24,045 nucleotides of DNA. It comes from a virus. Shown here piece by piece: positions 19,452-24,045 of this stretch (the stretch's first letter is position 1; every line of letters begins with the position of its first letter). The notes under the pieces are model-generated. The model did not search any database. It was not told the origin of the DNA and saw nothing but the letters and a program-made list of their open reading frames with translations. The position numbers and the translations under genes were made by a program. The stretch lies in the IMG/VR virus record IMGVR_UViG_3300012008_000026, positions 1-24,045 of that record; one strand, 5' to 3'.

Positions 19452-19969
19452 TCGTTGCAGCCCTGGCTGTGGCCTTAGCCGGGTGCGCCAGTGCTATCCC
19501 GCCTGAAGCTGTACCTGCACCGACCATAGTCAAGACCACGACGGTCCGCGTATACGGCACCATCGAACGGCCCGGCAGCTTTGAGACCCCAAGGACCCCG
19601 GGCGCGGCATGCCGTTCAGATGGCTTCGATGACGTCCACGAGAACGTCTGGTGGTGGATCAGCGCCGGGGAACGGTCCATTGCAGGCGGGCGCCTCGGGA
19701 AGGGCCGGGTGCGCGCTGATGTGAACCCCTATAGCAACGGTCCTGGCCCATGCTCGTTCCCGATCGACGCCACTGTCGAGATGCCAGCCGGCGGCGACGT
19801 GGCTCTGCACTTCGTCGACATGACCGTGCCAGTCAACCGTCTCGATCTGATGGTTGGACCTGTCACGATCAGGACCAGCAGGTCAGGTCGCGTCTATCTT
19901 GGGGTCCCTGGCACGGAGGGCATCCCCGTCGTGCCGCCGAGCGAGTCCCCGACCACGACAGGGAGCTGA
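19448..19969 (+). CDS. Secreted lipoprotein in the lysogeny operon
   Basis: The frame carries a lipoprotein signal: a hydrophobic core and lipobox in IVAALAVALAGCAS, with the lipidated Cys at residue 13. A Pro/Thr linker and a beta-rich domain of about 130 residues follow (TTTVRVYGTIERPGSF, VWWWISAGERSIAGG, DATVEMPAGGDVALHFVDM). Two further cysteines (AACRSD, GPCSFP) could form a disulfide. There is no ATG or GTG at the right place. CTG at 19448 overlaps the previous stop as CTGA, while the nearest in-frame GTG is far upstream in shadow sequence. It lies between repressor and integrase, where superinfection-exclusion or conversion lipoproteins occur. The start is uncertain, the lipoprotein call fairly firm. 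Confidence 0.65.
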   Translation: MIVAALAVALAGCASAIPPEAVPAPTIVKTTTVRVYGTIERPGSFETPRTPGAACRSDGFDDVHENVWWWISAGERSIAGGRLGKGRVRADVNPYSNGPGPCSFPIDATVEMPAGGDVALHFVDMTVPVNRLDLMVGPVTIRTSRSGRVYLGVPGTEGIPVVPPSESPTTTGS

Positions 19970-19971
19970 CC

Positions 19972-21243
19972 ATGGCCGCACGCAAGCAGTTGCGCCGCTC
20001 CAATGGTGAGGGCACAGTCTTCCAGCGCAGCAGTGACGAGCGGTGGGTGGCCCGGGTCACCTACGTCGACGAGCGCACCGGGGCTCAACGCTGCAAGGAA
20101 CATTCCGCCTCGACCAAGGACGCCGCGCTCGAGAAGCTCGGCCAGCTGCGGGAGGAGGTTCGCGGCTCCGGCCTGCCTGAGGGTCGGGCCCCGACGGTGG
20201 GGGAGTGGCTGACGCACTGGTTGGAGACCAACGCGAAGAGCCGAGTCAGTGAGAACACCTACGACGCGTACCAGTCGATGGCCACCCACCACCTGATCCC
20301 GCTGCTGGGCAAACGCAAGCTCGACACGTCCCTGCGCGCACACCACGTCGAGCGGGCCTACGCGATCATGGCCGCAGGGCGGCCGTGCGGGCGCGCTGAC
20401 TGCCCGAAGGCCAAGGGGGAGCACTGCGGCAGGTGTCGGCCCCCATTGGCGCCCTCCTCAGTGCTGAAGGCGCACCGGATCCTGTGCCGGGCACTGCGGG
20501 TCGCAGCCCGGGACTTCACCACCCTGAACCCGGACGTGGTCGACGCACCACCGGTACGCAGGGCCCGCGGCGATTCCTACACCCTGGTCGAGGTCACCAA
20601 GATCGTCGCCGAGCTGGCCAGCACCCGCAACGGGGTGCGGTGGCTGATCGCGCTGCTTCTCGGGATGCGCCAAGGCGAGGTGCTCGGCCTGTGGTGGGAC
20701 AACATCGACCTGGTCACCGGCGTCGTCACAGTCCAGGCCCGCTCGCACCGCAAGAAGGGCGGCGGGATGGTGAGGCGCCCGCTGAAGAATGACGACTCGA
20801 TCCGCGACCTCGCCCTGCCGCCCGAGCTTGTGGCCGCGCTGAAGGAACACCGCAAGGCCCAGCTGGTCGAGCGTCTCGCGGCCGGCCCCGCTTGGGTTGA
20901 GGAAGGGTGGGTGTTCACCGGCCGGTCCGGTCTGCCGCTACGTCCGGAGCATGACCTGGACGACTGGTATGCGATGTGCGCCCGGGCCGGGGTGCGCCGG
21001 GTCAGGCAGCACTCAGGGACCAGGCACACCGTGGCCACGCTCCTACTCGAGGCCGGGATCAACCCGCGGATCGTGATGGAGCTCTTCGGCCACTCGCAGG
21101 TGGCGGTCACGTTGAACACGTACTCCCACGTCAAGGCCAACGTCGTCCGCTCAGCTGTCGACGGGCTCGCCGCATCAGTGTTCCCCACACCAGTGCAACC
21201 GGCCAATGCCACTAGTTTCCACACTAGCGGGGGTGGTTCGTAG
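19972..21243 (+). CDS. int: Tyrosine-recombinase integrase, 423 aa
   Basis: A GGGAG ribosome binding site precedes the ATG at 19972. The domains are an N-terminal arm-binding domain (1-68), a core-binding SAM-like domain (75-190) and the catalytic domain. Catalytic residues visible are R233 (GMRQGEVLGL), K272 (RRPLKNDDSIR), R351 (HSGTRHTVATLLLEAG), H374 (LFGHSQVAVTLNTYSHV) and nucleophile Y384. The usual H-x-x-R is here H347-S-G-T-R351, one residue longer. A four-cysteine insertion (C139, C144, C152, C155) interrupts the core-binding domain. The gene ends about 85 bases before the tRNA-derived attP, the normal integrase-attP arrangement. Confidence 0.95.
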   Translation: MAARKQLRRSNGEGTVFQRSSDERWVARVTYVDERTGAQRCKEHSASTKDAALEKLGQLREEVRGSGLPEGRAPTVGEWLTHWLETNAKSRVSENTYDAYQSMATHHLIPLLGKRKLDTSLRAHHVERAYAIMAAGRPCGRADCPKAKGEHCGRCRPPLAPSSVLKAHRILCRALRVAARDFTTLNPDVVDAPPVRRARGDSYTLVEVTKIVAELASTRNGVRWLIALLLGMRQGEVLGLWWDNIDLVTGVVTVQARSHRKKGGGMVRRPLKNDDSIRDLALPPELVAALKEHRKAQLVERLAAGPAWVEEGWVFTGRSGLPLRPEHDLDDWYAMCARAGVRRVRQHSGTRHTVATLLLEAGINPRIVMELFGHSQVAVTLNTYSHVKANVVRSAVDGLAASVFPTPVQPANATSFHTSGGGS

Positions 21244-21326
21244 CGAACCCCCGCGAACCTTAGCGGATTCGTTCCGTGCTCAGAAACGACAGACCCGCAG
21301 GTCAGAGCCCGCTACAAAAGCCCAAA

Positions 21327-21378
21327 CTATTCACTCGTAATGAATAGGTCATCGGTTCGATTCCGATAGGCGGCTCCA
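21327..21378 (+). other. attP core: 3' half of tRNA-Thr(CGT)
   Basis: The sequence folds as the 3' part of a tRNA: anticodon stem ATTCA/TGAAT around the loop CTCGTAA (anticodon CGT, Thr), a five-base variable loop, T-stem ATCGG/CCGAT with loop TTCGATT, the acceptor strand AGGCGGC, discriminator T and encoded CCA. No D-arm or 5' acceptor strand (expected GCCGCCT) is upstream. That is what a phage carries to restore the host tRNA after integration. Exact crossover limits cannot be set without the host sequence. Confidence 0.85.
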
Positions 21379-21380
21379 CA

Positions 21381-21426
21381 GGGAAAGGCTCCTGACCAGC
21401 AGAAACACCGCCCAGGAGCCTTTCCC
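21381..21426. terminator. Strong hairpin after attP, terminator-like
   Basis: A perfect 14-base inverted repeat (GGGAAAGGCTCCTG at 21381-21394 with its complement at 21413-21426) encloses an 18-base loop. The right arm ends in CCTTTCCCC, so a modest pyrimidine tail is present. It begins three bases after the tRNA CCA end and probably terminates the tRNA transcript and/or the integrase operon. The loop contains most of the 18-bp repeat shared with 18607-18624. Confidence 0.7.
21391..21408. repeat. 18-bp direct repeat, copy B
   Basis: Exact copy of 18607-18624, straddling the left arm and loop of the hairpin at 21381-21426, thirteen bases after the tRNA fragment. See the other copy for possible meanings. 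Confidence 0.75.
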
Positions 21427-21447
21427 CGTACCGACCAGGAGGAATCG

Positions 21448-21816
21448 ATGCCACCACCAGCACCACTAGTTGAGGATGTACCGACCGTCCCAGACCTGGT
21501 CCGTGCTGCGATGACCCGCAAGGGCATGTCGACCCGTGAGGTTGCCGGACGCGCCGACGGCCGGCTGTCGCATTCCCAGATCGCGCGGATCTGCCGGGGT
21601 GAGACCGCCCAGATCCAGGCCGACTCGCTGCGGGCACTGTCCGAGGCGTTGAACATCCCCATCACGAAGCTGCGCAAGGCCAACGGCCACCAAGCTCGGG
21701 TGCCGACCTTGTTCATTTTGCCTGAACGCGCCAATGAATTGAACATCGCTGAGCGCCGGGTGGTCGTGAATATGATCGGTGCCCTGCTCGCAGCCCACGA
21801 CAGCCAGCCCAGGTGA
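21448..21816 (+). CDS. XRE-family helix-turn-helix protein, 122 aa
   Basis: A consensus AGGAGG ribosome binding site precedes the ATG at 21448. The HTH domain spans about residues 12-75: VRAAMTRKGMSTREVAGRAD, GRLSHSQIARICRGETAQIQ and ADSLRALSEALNIPITKLRK. The C-terminal part has a second helical segment (LFILPERANELNIAERRVVV). It resembles regulators common on actinobacterial mobile elements. In the phage map it lies across attP from the integrase; in a lysogen it would sit at the other end of the prophage. Confidence 0.82.
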   Translation: MPPPAPLVEDVPTVPDLVRAAMTRKGMSTREVAGRADGRLSHSQIARICRGETAQIQADSLRALSEALNIPITKLRKANGHQARVPTLFILPERANELNIAERRVVVNMIGALLAAHDSQPR

Positions 21817-22055
21817 ATATCCCTGGAGCCCGACCGGCCAACCAGGTCATCGAAGCGGCCGCGCAAGCCGACCGCGCCCGCGCCGAGGGCCTGGTGGATG
21901 AGCACCTGGTGACGTTGATGCTGGCCCGTCGAGCGTTCATGGGCGAGGCGGGTATGCCGCCCCGGGCGTACCTGGTAGCGGCCGTCAGTGACCCGTCAGC
22001 GGACGCCTACGACCAGGTCCTGATCGCACGGATCGAGGCGCATCTACGGCGCTGA
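21813..22055 (+). CDS. Hypothetical protein, 80 aa, coupled to the HTH gene
   Basis: GTG at 21813 overlaps the HTH stop (GTGA). The protein is helical (ARPANQVIEAAAQADRARAE, GLVDEHLVTLMLARRAFMGE) and ends with SADAYDQVLIARIEAHLRR. No motif is recognised. Translational coupling to an HTH gene suggests a partner protein, unproven. Confidence 0.7.
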   Translation: MNIPGARPANQVIEAAAQADRARAEGLVDEHLVTLMLARRAFMGEAGMPPRAYLVAAVSDPSADAYDQVLIARIEAHLRR

Positions 22056-22216
22056 CGCAGCAGAGCGCCCCACCTCCGCGAGGGAGATGAGGCGTTTCGT
22101 TCTGCCAGGGTTAGAGCTTCAATGCTACCCGATCGAGGCAGGGCATAACCGGGACATATGCCCTAGCGGGTCAGGTCCAGCCAGAGCAGCCGGACCCGAC
22201 GCCAGAGGTATCGCAT
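22056..22216. terminator. Convergent intergenic region with hairpins
   Basis: The region lies between the plus-strand gene ending at 22055 and the minus-strand gene ending at 22217. It holds a perfect 8-base inverted repeat (AGGGCATA at 22140-22147, TATGCCCT at 22157-22164) and a second weaker one (GGTCC 22174-22178 with GGACC 22192-22196). Neither has a U-tract. A bidirectional terminator is the simplest reading. Confidence 0.45.
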
Positions 22217-22456
22217 TTAGGTGCCGGTCACGTTGTCGAGTGCCCGAAGTTGCAGCATCACGAGTGCGCGTACTGCCTTGGTGGTCTGCGCTTGGGTCGG
22301 TGCGGCCAGCGCGAGGTAGGCGAGTCCTTTTGCGCGGAGGTCGTCGTCGTTGGAGTCGGTCAGCGAGAGAGTGACGGTCCCGCTGCTGATGACGTTGTTG
22401 TCAGCCTTGGTGGGGTCGAACCCGCCGAGGCCGTAGGTCGTGGTTGCAATATCCAT
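22217..22456 (-). CDS. Hypothetical late protein, 79 aa
   Basis: The frame begins MDIATTTYGLGGFDPTKADN, continues NVISSGTVTLSLTDSNDDDL and ends with a helical AVRALVMLQLRALDNVTGT. GGAGG lies eleven bases before the ATG. The beta-then-helix composition and position after the tail protein suggest a small virion or tail-associated protein. It is the last gene of the late transcript. Confidence 0.7.
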   Translation of the reverse strand: MDIATTTYGLGGFDPTKADNNVISSGTVTLSLTDSNDDDLRAKGLAYLALAAPTQAQTTKAVRALVMLQLRALDNVTGT

Positions 22457-22489
22457 GTTGGGGTCTGCCTCCGCTTAATGATGAATGGG

Positions 22490-23248
22490 TCAGGCAGCCC
22501 TAACAGCCACGATAGGTCCGTACTGTGAAACGCCTGTGAGTGCAAGGGTGGTGGGCAGCGCACCCGATACGCCGGACTGGTAGTAGGACGACTGCAGTTG
22601 CGCTTGGAGAATTCCGTTGAGGGTTGTCGATCCAATCTCCGCGAACCCGCCGGAGTAGACGCGCAGGGTCGCGGAGGCGGTCTGGTTGACCATGGCAAGC
22701 CAGATGATCCCAGCCGGGACCGCTTGGCTGATCGTTGTTTCAACCTTTGCGGCGGCGGTGGTGGCGACAGTTCCCGCATCGAGTAGGAGCGTGGTCGGGA
22801 TGTCGTTGGCGTCTCCGAGGTAGATGCCCAGACGGGTGACACCCGTGGCGATCCCGGTCACGACCTCAATCCCGAGCCTGTCCAGGGTGCAAGCGACGGG
22901 CACCTCGAACGGCATGAGGTAGAGGTAGTTGACGCCTGGGTCGCCCGAGGTCATGTTGCCGCTGTGAATGTAGTACCGGCCCGACTTGAACGACTTGAGA
23001 AACCCGCCGCCAACCCGTGCGTAGGTGGAACTCCCTGACCACTTCGCCACATCCGTGGCGTAGGCCGCCGAGCTGGTGTGAGCGACGGTCGCCGTGACCA
23101 CGTCGTTGCTCGGGTTGACCACCTGAGCGCCCAGCAAGTACCCCGCGCCCGGAGCCCACTTGGGGACAAACGCAGCATACAAAGTCGCATTCACCGCGGC
23201 CGGCAACTGGCCAGTCGCCTCATCAAACGACACAAGCTTCTTCGTCAC
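22490..23248 (-). CDS. Probable tail fibre or minor tail protein, 252 aa
   Basis: The protein is almost entirely beta-structured and Gly/Ser/Thr/Ala-rich, with repeated small-residue strands (SSAAYATDVAKWSGSSTYAR, LRVYSGGFAEIGSTTLNGIL) and FEVPVACTLDRLGIEVVTGI in the middle. The latter resembles carbohydrate-binding-like beta-sandwich domains of phage tail fibres. GTG at 23248 follows GGAAG. It begins TKKLVSFDEATGQLPAAVNA, an N-terminal form common in actinobacteriophage tail-end proteins. The exact class is not determined. Confidence 0.75.
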   Translation of the reverse strand: MTKKLVSFDEATGQLPAAVNATLYAAFVPKWAPGAGYLLGAQVVNPSNDVVTATVAHTSSAAYATDVAKWSGSSTYARVGGGFLKSFKSGRYYIHSGNMTSGDPGVNYLYLMPFEVPVACTLDRLGIEVVTGIATGVTRLGIYLGDANDIPTTLLLDAGTVATTAAAKVETTISQAVPAGIIWLAMVNQTASATLRVYSGGFAEIGSTTLNGILQAQLQSSYYQSGVSGALPTTLALTGVSQYGPIVAVRAA

Positions 23249-23249
23249 G

Positions 23250-23504
23250 TCAGCTTCCGATCAGGTAGAGGCCGGAGCCTGGAGGTTCCTCGAGGAGATG
23301 CTGCACAAAAAGCCCAGACCCTGCCGGGTCTTCGAGCATCAACGCGGCGATCAAGCCGGAACCCGTCGGGTCCTCAGCAAACAGTGACGCCGCGACGGGC
23401 GTATCCGCAGGTGGGTTGCCACATGAGCCACCCCACCACGTGGACCCGTGCTGACGCCGATGAGCAGGGAGCCCACCATCCGGGACTCGCACAGGTATCG
23501 CCAT
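23250..23504 (-). CDS. Late protein with three 14-residue repeats, 84 aa
   Basis: The C-terminal half consists of three tandem units: AEDPTGSGLIAALM, LEDPAGSGLFVQHL and LEEPPGSGLYLIGS. Such regular short repeats suggest a beta-solenoid or fibrous structure, fitting a tail-fibre-associated part. The N-terminus is Gly/Pro-rich with two cysteines. The ATG at 23504 lies inside copy B of the 54-bp leader repeat, so the start region may have been acquired with that repeat. The stop is one base before the GTG of the tail protein. Confidence 0.65.
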   Translation of the reverse strand: MAIPVRVPDGGLPAHRRQHGSTWWGGSCGNPPADTPVAASLFAEDPTGSGLIAALMLEDPAGSGLFVQHLLEEPPGSGLYLIGS

Positions 23505-23553
23505 GGGCTCAGTTTGCGGGTGTTGCGTGTGGTGTGTGCCATGCCACGCCGTC
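23500..23553. repeat. 54-bp exact direct repeat, copy B
   Basis: Identical to 7079-7132 over all 54 bases and in the same orientation. Here it forms the leader and ATG of the 84-aa late gene. Just upstream on the minus strand a TTGACT could serve as a -35, which copy A lacks. Confidence 0.9.
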
Positions 23554-23556
23554 CAG

Positions 23557-23742
23557 TCAAACCCTCACCCGGCGCCGGGTGGTGCGAGGACGATGCCGTG
23601 GGGCGCCCCACATGCGGCCTGAGTCGTAGGAGGGAGTGAAGGCCGGAGGCCCTGGGTAGATCGGCACCAGCTCCTCCGGCAGGTCTGCGCGGGCGGCACA
23701 GTTGCACGGCCATGGGGCTTCGCATGTCACGTCGTGGTCCAT
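23557..23742 (-). CDS. Hypothetical protein, 61 aa
   Basis: The frame begins MDHDVTCEAPWPCNCAARAD, with three cysteines (7, 13, 15), and continues PEELVPIYPGPPAFTPSYDS with a basic C-terminus (RHRPRTTRRRVRV). A GAAAGAG site precedes the ATG. Pro/Tyr-rich sequence and place in the tail region suggest a virion-associated or accessory protein; no family is recognised. Confidence 0.6.
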   Translation of the reverse strand: MDHDVTCEAPWPCNCAARADLPEELVPIYPGPPAFTPSYDSGRMWGAPRHRPRTTRRRVRV

Positions 23743-23764
23743 GACGGTGCTCTTTCGGTAGGGG

Positions 23765-23950
23765 TTATGCGGGTGGTGCGAGGATGATGGACGCCAGGAT
23801 CAGGACCAGCCCGGCTGCGAGGGTCCGCAAGCTGCGCCTAACGATGGGGTCGATGCGGACTTTGATCCGTGGCGCGTCGGAGTAGAAGAACCTTGCCTTG
23901 ATGCTGCGCGCGCGGGCCTCGGCGTAACCCGGAGACCGAGGCATAGGCAT
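23765..23950 (-). CDS. Small membrane protein, 61 aa
   Basis: A basic N-terminal half (YAEARARSIKARFFYSDAPR, IKVRIDPIVRRSLRT) is followed by a single C-terminal membrane-spanning helix (LAAGLVLILASIILAPPA). One transmembrane helix near the end of the tail cluster could belong to a lysis or host-takeover protein. There is no endolysin in the window to support a holin call. Confidence 0.65.
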   Translation of the reverse strand: MPMPRSPGYAEARARSIKARFFYSDAPRIKVRIDPIVRRSLRTLAAGLVLILASIILAPPA

Positions 23951-23955
23951 GGGCG

Positions 23956-24045
23956 CTAGCCCTCGGTGACGGAAGCGGGCTGCGTCGCCAAGAACGGCAG
24001 GAACCGGGCCAGGAACCGGTCGACCACAGGCAGGGCCATGACGCG
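23956..24045 (-). CDS. Partial gene, C-terminal end
   Basis: The minus-strand frame runs in from the right edge and ends at a TAG at 23956, six bases before the next ATG. The visible residues include VVDRFLARFLPFLATQPASV. It could be a complete 27-aa peptide from an ATG at 24039 or the tail of a longer gene; the window ends too soon to tell. Function is unknown. Confidence 0.45.
   Translation of the reverse strand, partial: RVMALPVVDRFLARFLPFLATQPASVTEG

Noticed and set aside
21301-21378. A complete tRNA-Thr gene
   Set aside because: No 5' acceptor strand or D-arm can be found upstream of the anticodon stem, so only the 3' half is present.
22087-22374. A plus-strand gene after the HTH pair, beginning MRRFVLPGLE
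   Set aside because: It crosses the hairpin at 22140-22164 and the convergent 79-aa gene, becomes Arg-rich shadow sequence, and its only ribosome binding site candidate is too close to the ATG.
23351-23725. A 124-codon minus-strand frame that includes the MAHTTRNTRKLSPW peptide
   Set aside because: It overlaps two better-supported genes in other frames and is mostly low-complexity Arg/Pro/His. Only the short peptide shared by both repeat copies is kept as a possibility.

Overview
This window looks like about half of a temperate, tailed (siphovirus-type) bacteriophage genome from a high-GC Gram-positive host (Actinomycetota). The clues are the GC-rich codon use, two WhiB-family iron-sulfur proteins, an Lsr2-like C-terminal domain and a tRNA-Thr(CGT) attachment site. 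I cannot name the host genus. Phage genes lie on both sides of the tRNA-derived attachment site, so the site reads as an intact attP. The molecule is then more likely the phage (circular or virion) form than an integrated prophage cut at attL or attR; this is inference.

Layout, left to right. (1) 1-179 is the N-terminal end of a minus-strand gene downstream of the terminase, probably the portal. (2) 323-831 is a two-gene plus-strand cassette (a 55-aa protein and a ribbon-helix-helix protein) with its own promoter, wedged between the portal and terminase genes: a moron-like insertion. (3) 828-3105 holds the terminase large subunit and a probable small subunit. (4) 3105-9202 is a tightly overlapped minus-strand operon of small phage proteins, with a nucleotide-metabolism pair (a HAD deoxyribonucleotidase-like protein and a DUF5664-type protein), a calcineurin-like phosphoesterase and several zinc-binding proteins. 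(5) 9199-18462 is the replication, recombination and regulation block on the minus strand: RuvC-like resolvase, DUF4326 protein, replication-initiator-like protein with internal iterons, WhiB, HTH protein, Lsr2-like protein, second WhiB, remnant of a cytosine methyltransferase, ParB-like protein, sliding clamp, RecT, YqaJ exonuclease, excisionase-like and Cro-like HTH proteins. (6) 18463-18738 is the divergent control region. (7) 18739-21243 is the plus-strand lysogeny operon: repressor-like HTH protein, small protein, lipoprotein, tyrosine integrase. (8) 21328-21426 is attP plus a strong terminator-like hairpin. (9) 21448-22055 holds two further plus-strand genes, the first an HTH protein. 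(10) 22217-24045 is the end of the minus-strand tail and late region.

How it works together: leftward transcription would start at 18.5 kb and probably restart at further copies of a repeated promoter/operator box near 9.1 kb and 4.04 kb. The box is CGCTAC, 17 conserved bases, then TAnnnT. Genes are coupled by ATGA or GTGA overlaps. RecT and YqaJ exonuclease form a recombination pair, while the clamp, the initiator-like protein and RuvC serve replication and resolution. The rightward operon serves lysogeny.

The most interesting points are the repeated promoter/operator box, a 54-bp exact repeat covering the starts of two unrelated genes 16 kb apart, iterons inside the initiator gene, a decayed methyltransferase, a lipoprotein in the lysogeny operon, and an integrase with a four-cysteine insertion. 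I saw no CRISPR array, no insertion sequence, no complete tRNA and no lysis gene I could be sure of.
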